This document shows, one piece after another, positions 53,820-63,238 of a DNA stretch of 64,000 bases. Under the pieces are notes generated by a model that saw nothing but the letters and a program-made list of their open reading frames with translations, searched no databases and had not been told where the DNA came from. The DNA is from Aquirhabdus parva. GTDB lineage: Bacteria; Pseudomonadota; Gammaproteobacteria; Pseudomonadales; Moraxellaceae. The stretch spans positions 974,207 through 1,038,206 of the forward strand of contig NZ_CP031222.1 of assembly GCF_003351745.1 (NCBI RefSeq), read 5' to 3'. The position numbers were made by a program, and so were the translations under genes. Each line of letters begins with the position of its first letter. Position 1 is the first letter of the stretch.

Positions 53820-54149
53820 ATGCTCTCGACGCTCACCGGTCGCCTCATCCTTATCGTTGCCATTGTGGTGATTGCTTTTCTACAGTTTAAGCTGTGGATG
53901 GGAGAGGGTGGTTATCGTGAGCGTCAGCGTTTGGCGTCACTCATTCAGCAACAAAATCAGCAAAATGATCAATTAGCAGAGCGCAATCGCGTGCTGTCTG
54001 CTGAGGTTCATGATCTGAAAGATGGGATGGAAGCTGTCGAAGAACATGCACGATTAGATCTGGGTTTGATTCGTCCGCATGAGACTTTTGTTCAGTTGAC
54101 TGCACTTCCGCCGCCTGTTATCGCTGCACCTGCTCCGCCAGCATCATGA
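53820..54149 (+). CDS. ftsB: Cell division protein FtsB
   Basis: 109 residues; bitopic membrane protein of the FtsQLB divisome complex. TM helix at about 7-24 (LILIVAIVVIAFLQF), then WMGEGGYRE and a coiled coil (about 40-75, LIQQQNQQNDQLAERNRVL) in the periplasm, with RPHETFVQL near the end. The C-terminal tail is Pro/Ala-rich. It follows eno by three bases and overlaps ispD (ATGA). Confidence 0.93.
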   Translation: MLSTLTGRLILIVAIVVIAFLQFKLWMGEGGYRERQRLASLIQQQNQQNDQLAERNRVLSAEVHDLKDGMEAVEEHARLDLGLIRPHETFVQLTALPPPVIAAPAPPAS

Positions 54150-54880
54150 GCGAGATACTCGCTCGCGACGTTGATGTTCCTGATCGTGCTCCAACGCTTT
54201 GGGCGGTCGTTCCTGCTGCTGGAAGTGGGCGTCGTTTCGGTTCTGAAATCCCCAAACAATATCTCATACTCCAAGACCAACCGATTATGCTGCATAGCAT
54301 CAATCGTTTATTTGCGCTGCCTCTTGCGGGTTGTGTTATTGCGATTGCCGCGGGGGATACTCAAGCTCAAACATTGAATTATCAGTCGCTTGACCGTATC
54401 CAATTTGTCGTGGGTGGGGCTGAGCGTATGGACTCGGTCCTAGCGGGTCTGGAATATCTTAAAGACAAGGCCGCTGTGGACGACTGGATTTTAGTTCATG
54501 ATGTCGCAAGACCTTGTATTGCCCCTACGAGCTTACATCGCTTAGTCAATGAGCTCCATGATCATGATATCGGGGGCATTCTCGCAACGCCAGTTCGTGA
54601 TACCTTAAAGCGGGTTCATGATCACACTATCCTTGCAACAGCCCCTCGCGATAATCTATGGCAAGCGCAAACACCACAAATGTTTCGTTTTGGCGTGCTT
54701 TATAATGCGCTTATTGCTGCAAAAACACAGGGTTTACAAGTCACCGATGAAGCCAGTGCGGTCGAACTTGCTGGATTCTCGGTGAAAATTATCGAAGGGC
54801 GCATGGATAATCTAAAAATTACGTATGCCGATGATTTGGCTTTGGCGGACGTTATCTTACAGGCTCAACAACATATATAA
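54146..54880 (+). CDS. ispD: 2-C-methyl-D-erythritol 4-phosphate cytidylyltransferase
   Basis: Third step of the MEP isoprenoid pathway: joins CTP and methylerythritol 4-phosphate. 244 residues with the nucleotide-binding VVPAAGSGRRFGSEIPKQY near the N-terminus, WILVHDVARPCI and TPVRDTLKRV in the middle, and QAQTPQMFRFG. It carries an N-terminal extension of about 17 residues compared with E. coli (236 in all). ATG overlaps the ftsB stop. Confidence 0.96.
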   Translation: MSEILARDVDVPDRAPTLWAVVPAAGSGRRFGSEIPKQYLILQDQPIMLHSINRLFALPLAGCVIAIAAGDTQAQTLNYQSLDRIQFVVGGAERMDSVLAGLEYLKDKAAVDDWILVHDVARPCIAPTSLHRLVNELHDHDIGGILATPVRDTLKRVHDHTILATAPRDNLWQAQTPQMFRFGVLYNALIAAKTQGLQVTDEASAVELAGFSVKIIEGRMDNLKITYADDLALADVILQAQQHI

Positions 54881-55007
54881 CTGAGGGCTACTTCGCCTTC
54901 ATTAGTATTGAATTTTCTTTTCAAAAAAAAGATGAGAGTGTTCAGTTAGTCAAACTGATTGAGCGCCCTTGGTATGGACACATCACAATTATATTTTGGA
55001 TTTTTGT

Positions 55008-56327
55008 ATGGATTCACAACTGATTAAAGTGGGCGCCGCTGTAGTTGTTGCATTAGGCATCACATGGGGTGGAACGACGTGGTATGGCGGTCAGCAAATT
55101 GCTGCTCAGTATCCAAAAGCATTGGCAAAATTAAATGATGGGGCTTTAGGGCCGCTTAAAATTGTGATCAATAAACAACAATTTGGCTTTTTCACGGGTA
55201 GAGTAGACTGGGATGTCATTTTTACCCCAAATCCTTGTGAGCCTGATCATACGATCAAATTCAGTGGGTATGATGATATCAAGAATGGCGTATTTCCATC
55301 TTTGGGTTGGGGGGAAATTCAATCCCATATCATTTGGCCAGAAGAAGCGCGTCCAATACTAACCAAAATTTTCGGAACCAAAGAGCCCCTTCAGATTAAG
55401 ACCAATGTGGGATTCTTGGGTGGTTTACAGGTGCAAGTAATGAGCCCAGCCTCGACGTTTGGCAATGAAAAGGGCTCATTTGAATGGAAGGGCTTCACCG
55501 GTAAAATCACCCAAGATCGTACCGCAAGCCGCTTGCATGGCAATCTCATCTCTCCTGGAATTAGCTTTACCTCTGCTGACAAAGAAACCGTGATTACACT
55601 GGACAAAGTCAGCTATGATTTTGATAGTCAAAAAGGCCAATCTGGTTTGGGTCTAGGCCAAGGTGAGTTAGTGTTCAGTGCGTTGAATGCCGTCAATGCA
55701 GGCAAGTCTTTTGGTTTTAAAGATTTTAAGCTCATTTCTGAGACAACGGAGAAAGATGGTTTTTTTGCGATGAGCATGACTTATAAAGTTGCAGAGCTGC
55801 TTCAAGAGGGCAAGAGCATTGGTAAAATTGAACTTGCTGTGACTGCGGATCATATTGATGCGCTTGCTTTAAAAGATGTCGTTGCCGTCATGCAAAAGAT
55901 GCAAACTCAATGTAAGCCTGCACCAGATCGACTTCTCAAAGCTGCGCAGCCGATTTTTGCCAAAGGGATCAGTGCCAAGGTCAATCATTTGGACATAGGC
56001 TTCTTTGATGGCAAGGCACATGCGGAAGCAACAGCAAATTTACCTGCACTAACAGTGGAAGAGCAGAAAGATCCTAAATCGGCCGTGCAAAAGTTTAGTG
56101 TCGATGGTAAGGCCAATGTGACCCAAGCACTGTTAATAAAACTTGCTGATATTGCTGGAAAAACACAAGGTCAACCGACGAGTCCTGAACAGAGTGCGCA
56201 AATGGTTGAGATGATGCTTGCTAAACCCGTCAGTGAGGGTTTGTTGAGCAAGTCTGCGGATGGCTATACGACGACGTTGCAAGTTTGTGAAGGGAAAGTT
56301 TCAGTGAATGGCACACCGCTCAATTGA
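55008..56327 (+). CDS. YdgA-like DUF945 family protein
   Basis: 439 residues. One N-terminal membrane anchor (about 5-22, VGAAVVVALGITWGGTTWYG), then a large periplasmic part with FFTGRVDWDV and repeated beta strands as in DUF945 proteins, which are exported and of unknown role. The ATG at 55008 (MDSQLIKVG) places the anchor at the N-terminus. It sits between ispD and ispF, which are neighbours in many other genomes. Confidence 0.8.
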   Translation: MDSQLIKVGAAVVVALGITWGGTTWYGGQQIAAQYPKALAKLNDGALGPLKIVINKQQFGFFTGRVDWDVIFTPNPCEPDHTIKFSGYDDIKNGVFPSLGWGEIQSHIIWPEEARPILTKIFGTKEPLQIKTNVGFLGGLQVQVMSPASTFGNEKGSFEWKGFTGKITQDRTASRLHGNLISPGISFTSADKETVITLDKVSYDFDSQKGQSGLGLGQGELVFSALNAVNAGKSFGFKDFKLISETTEKDGFFAMSMTYKVAELLQEGKSIGKIELAVTADHIDALALKDVVAVMQKMQTQCKPAPDRLLKAAQPIFAKGISAKVNHLDIGFFDGKAHAEATANLPALTVEEQKDPKSAVQKFSVDGKANVTQALLIKLADIAGKTQGQPTSPEQSAQMVEMMLAKPVSEGLLSKSADGYTTTLQVCEGKVSVNGTPLN

Positions 56328-56360
56328 TCTAGAGTGATTTAAATTTATAAAAGGTAGGAT

Positions 56361-56861
56361 ATGACTCCATTTGATTTACGCATAGGCCAAGGGCTGGATG
56401 TTCATGCCTTCGATGATGGCAGTACCCATTATGTCACGTTGGCAGGTGTACAGATTCCGCATACTCATGGGCTGATTGCGCATTCTGATGGAGACGTGAT
56501 CTTGCATGCGCTCTCTGATGCCTTGCTCGGAGCTCTGGCTCTGGGAGATATTGGACAGCATTTTCCTGATACGGATGTGCAGTTTAAAGGCGCAGATAGT
56601 CGCGTGCTATTGCGCCATGTCTATCAGATCATTCAAGACCGTGGTTTTAGTTTGGTGAATGCAGATATCACTGTGGCTTGCGAGCGTCCAAAGCTTGCCC
56701 CCCATAATCTGGCCATGCGGCAGAACATTGCGGACGATTTACAGGTATCCGTTGATCGTGTCAGTGTGAAAGCGACAACAACAGAGAAGCTGGGCTTCAC
56801 AGGACGTCAAGAAGGAATTCTTGCTCAAGCGACAATACTTTTGGCGAAAAAAGCGACTTAG
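56361..56861 (+). CDS. ispF: 2-C-methyl-D-erythritol 2,4-cyclodiphosphate synthase
   Basis: Fifth MEP-pathway step: cyclises CDP-ME 2-phosphate with release of CMP. 166 residues. Zinc ligands DVHAF (Asp13, His15), the loop [27 protein letters not shown], and near the end [18 protein letters not shown] are all diagnostic. AAGGTAGG lies before the ATG. Separated from ispD by the DUF945 gene. Confidence 0.97.
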   Translation: MTPFDLRIGQGLDVHAFDDGSTHYVTLAGVQIPHTHGLIAHSDGDVILHALSDALLGALALGDIGQHFPDTDVQFKGADSRVLLRHVYQIIQDRGFSLVNADITVACERPKLAPHNLAMRQNIADDLQVSVDRVSVKATTTEKLGFTGRQEGILAQATILLAKKAT

Positions 56862-56900
56862 AAGCTGTTTTATAAAAATTATTTGGGAGTGGATATTTGC

Positions 56901-57362
56901 ATGCAATCAATTGATTGGACTGTTGAACCTTATCGCAGCGCTATACGTCGTTTGCATATTCGTTATGTACTATGGCAAACCAAATTTACGCTAATTGCAT
57001 TGGTCTGTTTGTTTGTCATAGGTGCATACGACACGATCAAGCATGGCGTTTGGCTGGAATTGTGGATGGCTTTGACACTCACTGGACTCATTTTAGTCCG
57101 TATCTTTTTGCACTTGAGTCGACTGAGTAAGGCGAATCAGAAGATCGGTGCTGTTCAGTATACAACCGATGACAATGGTTTAACTGTCAGACTGAGCGAG
57201 GGGACATTCAGTGTGCCGTGGACTAAGCTCGATACATCCTTTGCGAGTAAAGACGGGATTATTGTGCGTTATTCAGGTCGTTCCGTGCTTACGATCCCTA
57301 ATGGTGAGATTCGTGCTGAGCTAGAGCGTGTACTCGGAAAAGCGCCTACACCATTAGGATAA
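56901..57362 (+). CDS. YcxB-like membrane protein
   Basis: 153 residues. Two membrane helices (about 26-44 and 52-71) are followed by a soluble beta-rich part (YTTDDNGLTVRLSEGTFSVPWTKLDTSFASKDGIIVRYSG) of the YcxB/PH-like type. Function unknown. ATG 56901 is chosen over an upstream TTG. Tail-to-tail with the DUF2058 gene. Confidence 0.65.
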   Translation: MQSIDWTVEPYRSAIRRLHIRYVLWQTKFTLIALVCLFVIGAYDTIKHGVWLELWMALTLTGLILVRIFLHLSRLSKANQKIGAVQYTTDDNGLTVRLSEGTFSVPWTKLDTSFASKDGIIVRYSGRSVLTIPNGEIRAELERVLGKAPTPLG

Positions 57363-57400
57363 GCCTTAATTGGATGCTAATGATTATCTATCTATTGGTA

Positions 57401-57937
57401 TTACCACATAAGATCATCGGGAATCACATACGCCGCATAAGGATCGTCTTCATCGATGCCTTGCTGTGGCACTGTTTTTTCATTACGAATGACAATCACC
57501 TCAGGAGCACGCTCGGCTATTTTATCCGCTAAAGCGCGCGGTAAGAGCGGGTAGTGCTCATCGAGTCGAGCGATCGCAATACGACCCTTCACGATCTGAT
57601 CGTAGACTTCTTGGGTCACGTAAATTTTCTTGATTTTCCCTGCATCGATAAATTGATAAGTGACATCACCTGATGTGTCTTTAATCTGATGCTGACTCAG
57701 CATTTGACGAATATTTGCAGCCTGAGTCTTGAGTTCTAATGCGTGTTGACGTTCTCGATTCAGGGCTTGATCTCGTGCGAGTTTTTCGGCTTGGGCTGCA
57801 GCCAGTGCTTGCTTAACATCATCCTCATTGTGCCCAGTTTTGATCGCGTGCTGCTGCTGTTGATTGATTTTTTTGGCTTTCTTGGCATCAACGAGTCCTG
57901 CTTTGAGGAGTTGTGCTTGGAGTGCATTTTTTGCCAT
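57401..57937 (-). CDS. DUF2058 (YaiL) family protein
   Basis: 178 residues. MAKNALQAQLLKAGLVDAKKAKKI followed by a long charged coiled coil (about 30-90) and VYDQIVKGRIAIARLDEHYPLLPRALADKI is the DUF2058/YaiL layout. Soluble; proposed by others to be nucleoprotein-like, with no firm role. ATG 57937 fits the family N-terminus; an ATG eight codons upstream is possible. Confidence 0.85.
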   Translation of the reverse strand: MAKNALQAQLLKAGLVDAKKAKKINQQQQHAIKTGHNEDDVKQALAAAQAEKLARDQALNRERQHALELKTQAANIRQMLSQHQIKDTSGDVTYQFIDAGKIKKIYVTQEVYDQIVKGRIAIARLDEHYPLLPRALADKIAERAPEVIVIRNEKTVPQQGIDEDDPYAAYVIPDDLMW

Positions 57938-58174
57938 GGTGCGTATGTCGTAATTCATCAAAGAGAAGCTTATAGTTTAAGAAGGCACCGCACTAAAGTA
58001 AATCAAAGTCTTGATGAAGTTCTTTTGGGGATGGCGATGAGTGCTATGGTTCTATGTTGTGGTAAGGCATTAAGGCGTCCTGTTTTTGTATTGTATTTGA
58101 ACGATCGGCTTATAATGATTAATGATCACATTGGATGATGTCCTTATGTTGATCCTTGATTGAAGGAGTGGGTT

Positions 58175-58429
58175 ATGTTTAATTCGTCGCCAGTTAAGCC
58201 ATCTAAACGACCTGAATATTGGTTTCCAGCTAAACGTTTTGGTTGGGGCTGGGGCGCTCCAATTGTTTGGCAGGGATGGCTAGTTCTTATTGGTTATATT
58301 TTTTTGCTTGGGCTTGCGTGTGTTGTCTTTCCTGTGCAAATTATGTTTGTGAAGTGGACTGCAAGTATACTGTCTTTGAGTCTGATCTTAATTGCGATCT
58401 GTTTTTTGAAAGGCGAGCCTCTTCACTGA
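58175..58429 (+). CDS. Small inner-membrane protein of unknown function
   Basis: 84 residues. N-terminal PVKPSKRPEYWFPAKRFGWGWG, then two membrane helices (about 31-53 and 56-76) and a short tail. AAGGAG seven bases before the ATG at 58175 supports translation. Similar short Trp/Pro-rich proteins occur in other gammaproteobacteria, but I know no function. Confidence 0.7.
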   Translation: MFNSSPVKPSKRPEYWFPAKRFGWGWGAPIVWQGWLVLIGYIFLLGLACVVFPVQIMFVKWTASILSLSLILIAICFLKGEPLH

Positions 58430-58503
58430 ACATGAAGTTAATGATGCATACTAACATTTTGGATGAAAACTACACGCTTAGTATTGCGGGATTGATAAAA
58501 CGA

Positions 58504-58531
58504 TTGACAGGTTTTGGAATTCATATAGAAT
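58504..58531 (+). promoter_or_regulatory. Promoter of the tRNA-Gly gene
   Basis: A consensus TTGACA (58504-58509), 16-base spacer and TAGAAT (58526-58531). The transcript would start about 65 bases before the tRNA. Confidence 0.7.
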
Positions 58532-58604
58532 GCGCATCGTTAGTTACGATGTTGTTAAGCGTCGTGATCACCAGATTCGATATTGTTTCAATATCACCAG
58601 TTTG

Positions 58605-58680
58605 CGGGAATAGCTCAGTTGGTAGAGCACAACCTTGCCAAGGTTGGGGTCGAGAGTTCGAGTCTCTTTTCCCGCTCCAG
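58605..58680 (+). tRNA. tRNA-Gly (anticodon GCC)
   Basis: 76 nt with all arms: acceptor GCGGGAA/TTCCCGC, D arm TAGCTCAGTTGGTAGAGCA, anticodon stem CAACC/GGTTG with GCC in the loop, T arm GAGAGTTCGAGTCTC, and an encoded CCA end. Single tRNA with its own promoter and terminator. Confidence 0.97.
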
Positions 58681-58683
58681 TTT

Positions 58684-58713
58684 GGAATCGACCCCAAAAT
58701 CGATTCCGTTTTT
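58684..58713 (+). terminator. Terminator of the tRNA-Gly transcript
   Basis: GGAATCGA and TCGATTCC pair around ACCCCAAA, followed by GTTTTTG, three bases past the tRNA. Confidence 0.85.
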
Positions 58714-58735
58714 GTAGATGATTGTAATCAATCAT

Positions 58736-58767
58736 AAAATCCTAGCTTTTTAGCTGGGATTTTTTTA
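58736..58767 (+). terminator. Second terminator-like hairpin after tRNA-Gly
   Basis: AAATCC-AGCT pairs with AGCT-GGATTT around a T-rich loop, followed by more T. Confidence 0.65.
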
Positions 58768-59123
58768 TGCCTGAACAAAAGTTACATGACTAGATCAGTA
58801 CTTGAACTTTGCTTGAAGTGTTTAGTCGACTCCATATTTTTTCAATTTATTCGTTGTTTCTTATCTTTGGATATTTCGATTCTTTTTTTATTTAATTAAA
58901 GACTATTGTCACCTTTATAAAGCCTATTTATAAATATAAATAATATTGTATTTGATAATCATTATCGTTAACATGTGTGTCAGTGAGCCAGCCCCTGCTA
59001 TTTAGTTCATCACTGGTTACTTTCAGAATGAAGCCTCTTTTTTTGCAGACATTCAAGCTTAGGCGTGAGGCAAGGTGATGCTCACAGCAAATTTTATATT
59101 ACTTCGATTTTAAAGAATTGATC
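58768..59123 (+). other. Upstream region of the PepSY cassette
   Basis: About 355 AT-rich bases, with a Fur-box promoter at 58946-58974 and a leader of some 140 nt. No gene seen. Confidence 0.6.
58946..58974 (+). promoter_or_regulatory. Fur-regulated promoter of the PepSY cassette
   Basis: TTGTAT (58946-58951) and TAACAT (58969-58974) with a 17-base spacer. The spacer contains GATAATCATTATC (58954-58966), an exact match to 13 consecutive positions of the 19-base Fur consensus; the full 19-base site (58948-58966) matches at 15 by my count. Confidence 0.75.
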
Positions 59124-59417
59124 ATGGTCATAAGTTCAAGAGCATCGTACCGATGGATGGTGGCGTCACGTTGTGGTGCCGCAATTTTGGGTGGATACGT
59201 ATTCGCATCTGCAATCACGGTTTTTTTATCTTTAGCTTTGCCGGGTCCACGGGCAGAGGTCGTTTTGTTTGCAAGCTTATTGAGTTTTATTTTTTATCTG
59301 CTTGCCGTGATCTGGGCGTTTGCAGCAAAAACGGCTTGGCGAGCGTGGTTATGGTTAATTCTGCCGACATTGGTTTTGGCGACTATTTCTTATCTCATCA
59401 AAAGAGCGGTGTTCTAA
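59124..59417 (+). CDS. DUF3649 family small membrane protein (iron-uptake associated)
   Basis: 97 residues, three membrane helices (about 17-36, 43-66, 72-90). RASYRWMVASRCGAAILGGY and PGPRAEVVLFASLLSFIFYLL match DUF3649, which in other bacteria sits before a PepSY protein and a DUF3325 protein, often beside TonB-dependent siderophore receptors. First gene of the Fur-box operon. ATG 59124 is used; a TTG two codons upstream is possible. Confidence 0.82.
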   Translation: MVISSRASYRWMVASRCGAAILGGYVFASAITVFLSLALPGPRAEVVLFASLLSFIFYLLAVIWAFAAKTAWRAWLWLILPTLVLATISYLIKRAVF

Positions 59418-59432
59418 GCGCTGGAGCCTTGC

Positions 59433-61046
59433 ATGATGCATAACAGTTTTCGTCAGTCCATGGCATGGTTGCATACTTGGGTTGGTTTAGTGCTGGGCTG
59501 GCTGATTTTTACGATTTTCATTATGGGAACCGCCTCGTATTTTAAATCTGAAATCAATCAGTGGATGCACCCTGAAGCACAATTTCAAGTTCCTGCACCT
59601 GAGACCGCCGCGCTCATTGGACTAAAGACTTTAGATCGCATTGCACCTCATGCCGAAAGTTGGTATTTAACGCTGCCCACCCAGCGTGCGCCCCTGACCT
59701 CTGCATTCTGGAAAGAGCCGGGTGAAAATGGTCAATATAAAAGCCAAGAGATGAACCCACTGACAGGTGAGAAAGTCATTGCACGTGATAGCTTAGGCGG
59801 TGATTTTTTTTATCAAATGCATTATCAACTGTTTGGCTTACCTTCAACCATTGGCCGTATCATTGTGGGGATAGGTGCGATGTTTATGCTAGTCGCACTG
59901 ATCAGTGGTGTGATTACCCATAAGAAAATCTTCAAAGAGTTCTTTACCTTTCGTCCAAAGAAAGGGCAACGGTCGTGGCTTGATTTCCATAATTTCACAG
60001 CCGTTGTTGCCTTACCTTTTTTTCTCATGATTACCTATACGGGTCTTGCGATCTTTTTCTATCTCTATATCCCATGGGGATTGATGGCACGTTTTGGCAG
60101 TGAAACGGGAAAGTTGTACGACGAGCTACAAGATAGTGCAGCAGTTGTGAAGTTTGATAGTAAGCCAATAAACCACCGGATGCAGCCTTTTGAGCTGATG
60201 ATTCAGCAAACCGCTAAAGAATGGCAGCTTGGAAGTCCCATAGGCAGTGTTGAAGTCAAGTCCCCCAATACGGATCAAGCCGTGATTGCTTTTACACGTA
60301 TGCCTCAAGAAATATTGAATAACCGTTTGGGGGAAACGTTATCTTTTAATGCCGTAACAGGTACGCCATTGCCAAATCAGAAGAATCAAAGTGTTATGGC
60401 TCAAACAGGCGGCGTTATCTATGGCTTACATGAAGCACACTTGGCCAGTTGGCCACTGCGCTGGCTGCTCTTTTTTTCAGGCTTACTCGGCACAGTCATG
60501 ATCGCGACGGGTTTGATTCTATGGACAGTGAAGCGCCGTGTTCAAAATCTAAAGGGGGGGAGGCCTTCATTCGGACACTATCTTGTAGAGCGGCTGAATA
60601 TTGCTGCAATTGCGGGTCTACCTATCGCCATGGCTGGATATTTCTGGGCGAATCGTCTTATCTCAGCGCAATTGGCATCGCGTTCAGATCTTGAAATACG
60701 CAGCTTCTTTATTTTTTGGTTGCTTAGCTTCGTGCATGCATTAGTTCGACCTTGGCAGAAAGCATGGCGTGAGCAGTTGGCGGTTGCAGCCATATTATTT
60801 ATGGGCATTCCTTTTATTAATATGATGATGACACCCGGCAGTTCTTTGCTGACAACATTGGGTGAAGGTCATACTGTCTTGGCAGCGTTTGATTTGACTG
60901 TGTTTGGAGTGGGGTTATTCTTTGCCTGTGCGACTTATAAAGTGATGCAGCCCAAGCATTCGAAAAAACATAATGCCAAACGGACGATAGCGAAAACGCA
61001 TCATGATCTTCATGCGCCTCACCATGAAGAGGTGTCTAAACCATGA
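59433..61046 (+). CDS. PepSY-associated membrane protein (PiuB-like, putative ferric-siderophore reductase)
   Basis: 537 residues with about seven membrane helices: one at 14-36 (HTWVGLVLGWLIFTIFIMG), others near 145-165, 187-215, 335-360, 385-405, 420-440 and 480-500. Large periplasmic segments between carry PepSY-type sequence. Conserved His residues (FRQSMAWLHTW, YGLHEAHL) may bind haem or metal. Homologues are proposed to reduce ferric siderophores in the periplasm. GGAG six bases upstream. The stop overlaps the next ATG (ATGA). Confidence 0.88.
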   Translation: MMHNSFRQSMAWLHTWVGLVLGWLIFTIFIMGTASYFKSEINQWMHPEAQFQVPAPETAALIGLKTLDRIAPHAESWYLTLPTQRAPLTSAFWKEPGENGQYKSQEMNPLTGEKVIARDSLGGDFFYQMHYQLFGLPSTIGRIIVGIGAMFMLVALISGVITHKKIFKEFFTFRPKKGQRSWLDFHNFTAVVALPFFLMITYTGLAIFFYLYIPWGLMARFGSETGKLYDELQDSAAVVKFDSKPINHRMQPFELMIQQTAKEWQLGSPIGSVEVKSPNTDQAVIAFTRMPQEILNNRLGETLSFNAVTGTPLPNQKNQSVMAQTGGVIYGLHEAHLASWPLRWLLFFSGLLGTVMIATGLILWTVKRRVQNLKGGRPSFGHYLVERLNIAAIAGLPIAMAGYFWANRLISAQLASRSDLEIRSFFIFWLLSFVHALVRPWQKAWREQLAVAAILFMGIPFINMMMTPGSSLLTTLGEGHTVLAAFDLTVFGVGLFFACATYKVMQPKHSKKHNAKRTIAKTHHDLHAPHHEEVSKP

Positions 61047-61372
61047 TGTTATGGTCGTTTATATTGGCCTTTGTGGCATGGACGATGCTTTGCGCTGCGA
61101 TGAGTCGTCCTTATAACGAGCTATTTTCTCAAACTCGAATCAAACCTCATCCACTGGTATTACGAATCATTGGCTGGCTGCTACTTGTTGCCTCATTATC
61201 GTGTAGCGTGACAAAGTGGGGCGGTTCAGTCGGGTTTGCTGCATGGTGGATTTTGCTCGCCGTGAGTGCTTTTAGCTTCATTACTATGCGGAGTTACTGG
61301 CCTAGCCGTATATTAACTGTGGCTGGGACGATATTGGTTTTGGGTAGTTTCTATTCTTATTTTAGTCTTTGA
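61043..61372 (+). CDS. DUF3325 family small membrane protein (iron-uptake associated)
   Basis: 109 residues, three or four membrane helices. The opening LWSFILAFVAWTMLCAAMSRPYNELF and RIIGWLLLVASLSCSV match DUF3325, the usual third member of this cassette. It overlaps the PepSY gene by four bases. Function unproven; inferred to assist siderophore-iron handling with its neighbours. Confidence 0.85.
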   Translation: MMLWSFILAFVAWTMLCAAMSRPYNELFSQTRIKPHPLVLRIIGWLLLVASLSCSVTKWGGSVGFAAWWILLAVSAFSFITMRSYWPSRILTVAGTILVLGSFYSYFSL

Positions 61373-61522
61373 CCCTCATTGGATCATAGCTTTCTTTCTC
61401 GTTGATAATCTCCTACAATCAAAAAAATGATTGATCTTTGCTCAGCATGGCTAGTGGCTTTTGCTTATTGTTTTCAATGCGTAACATTTCAACGCAACTT
61501 AATTTCTCATGGATAGTGTTCA

Positions 61523-63238
61523 ATGAAAACGGCCTTGTTTGAGCATCGTTATATTCTATTTTTTGCGGTCATCCTATCCTTCTTATTATCTTTACCGATG
61601 CTCAGTAATGGTCTGATGATGGATGATTATCAGCAGCGACTAACGCTTCTGACTGGTAGTCATGATAATTTATTCGAGTTTTTTAGTCGCGGGAACCCTG
61701 TTACTGAAGCACAAATCCAATCTGGTGTGCTTCCGTGGTGGACCTTTGCAGATTATAAGGTTAGTTTTTTTAGACCTCTAGCTGCTTGGTTGATTCAGTT
61801 AGACTATAAACTTTGGCCCAATAATTTTCTGCTGATGCATCTGCATTCAATGCTGTGGTATGCGCTGCTGGTCTGGATTGTCGGTTTAACTTATCGTTCT
61901 CTCATGCCTGCATGGGCGGCTGGACTTGCCGTCATTCTGTTTGCCATTGACCCGCCTCATGCCAATGCTGTTGCATGGCTATGTAACCGTAATGCCTTGA
62001 TTTGTCTGGTTTGTGGTTTGCTGTGCTTATGGTGTCATCGTCGTGACAACCTGTTTTGGCGTGTGCCCGCTGCGTTGTTGTTTTTGGTCGGTTTATCGAG
62101 CGGTGAATCGGCGCTAGCAATCAGTGGTTATTTACTGGCATACGAGTTATTTTTGTCTGGGCGCAAGTGGTTTGTCTCGATAGTTCACTTATTGCCTTAT
62201 GCAGCGATTGGTTTAGCGTGGCTGGGGTATTGGCATGTCGCGGGCTATGGTACCGCGGGTCCCGGCTTCTATCTTGATCCCGGACGCCATCCGACGTTTT
62301 TTTTACAAGAAATTTTGTATCGCTTGCCTGCTTATTTAAGTAGTCAATTCTTCCCACCACCCGCTGAAGCTTTTTGGGTTTTTGAGACACTGCCGCAGCG
62401 TATGACGATGATGTTGCCGGCATTGGCGTATGCGGTGGTGATTCTGTCGATCCTAACCTGGTTTTTCTGGCCATTGCTGCGTAGTTCGCCTGTCGCTCGT
62501 TTTTATGCCTTGGGGATGTTGATTGCAGCGATTCCGATTTGTGGCTCAACTCCTGTCAGCCGCGCTTTACTGTATGTGAGTTTCGGCGCACTGGGTTTAC
62601 TCGCGCTGTATATTCATCACTATCGTGAGGTGGGTTTAGATGTCCCAGTGAAGCGAACGGTTCGAATATTTATAGGCGTGATGTTGATTCTGCATTTGTA
62701 TTTAAGTCCACTGTTTTACTTAGCGATGGCGAAATCAACCGACCTGCTGGATCAAAAGATGGACACGCAGGTCGTGGGGTTGCCCAACAGCAGTGGGGCT
62801 GATCGACGTATATTGTTGATTTCAAGCCGTAGCTATCCTTTTAATGTGACTTTTCCACTGCTCAAGGATCAGACTCTATCGCTCGGTACGGCACCAACAC
62901 GTCCTACGCCTACAATTAGTAGAGTTCGTTCATTGATTGCGGGGCCTGAGCATTTTGAGTTGGCACGACCTGAAGCCGATCGTTTAGTTCTACGTGGCAA
63001 GAAGCCTTTTTATGGGCTAATCACGCCGCCATATCGTTTTACTGTGGGGCAGACCATAAATCTGGATGATGTCGAGATTACTGTGCAGTCCGTATCTGGT
63101 GAGGGTGCACCGATTGAACTGGCTTATCAGTTTAAAAAAGATGCCTTAAAAACGTATGAAATTATGAATTGGAGCGATGAGAAGGAGCGCTTCATCTCGG
63201 CAGAGTTGCCTCGTGTGAATGGCGTCCTTCAGTTTTAG
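61523..63238 (+). CDS. Multi-pass membrane protein, GT-C glycosyltransferase-like
   Basis: 571 residues with about ten membrane helices in the first 400. The first loop carries GLMMDDYQQR, an acidic pair after TM1 as in GT-C enzymes using polyprenyl-linked sugars. A conserved FFRPLAAWLIQLDY and NAVAWLCNRNALICLVCG follow. The C-terminal 150 residues (after about 415) are soluble and beta-rich. It resembles dolichyl-phosphate-mannose-type transferases in plan, but I cannot name donor or acceptor. Its stop overlaps the opposing gene by four bases. Confidence 0.6.
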   Translation: MKTALFEHRYILFFAVILSFLLSLPMLSNGLMMDDYQQRLTLLTGSHDNLFEFFSRGNPVTEAQIQSGVLPWWTFADYKVSFFRPLAAWLIQLDYKLWPNNFLLMHLHSMLWYALLVWIVGLTYRSLMPAWAAGLAVILFAIDPPHANAVAWLCNRNALICLVCGLLCLWCHRRDNLFWRVPAALLFLVGLSSGESALAISGYLLAYELFLSGRKWFVSIVHLLPYAAIGLAWLGYWHVAGYGTAGPGFYLDPGRHPTFFLQEILYRLPAYLSSQFFPPPAEAFWVFETLPQRMTMMLPALAYAVVILSILTWFFWPLLRSSPVARFYALGMLIAAIPICGSTPVSRALLYVSFGALGLLALYIHHYREVGLDVPVKRTVRIFIGVMLILHLYLSPLFYLAMAKSTDLLDQKMDTQVVGLPNSSGADRRILLISSRSYPFNVTFPLLKDQTLSLGTAPTRPTPTISRVRSLIAGPEHFELARPEADRLVLRGKKPFYGLITPPYRFTVGQTINLDDVEITVQSVSGEGAPIELAYQFKKDALKTYEIMNWSDEKERFISAELPRVNGVLQF

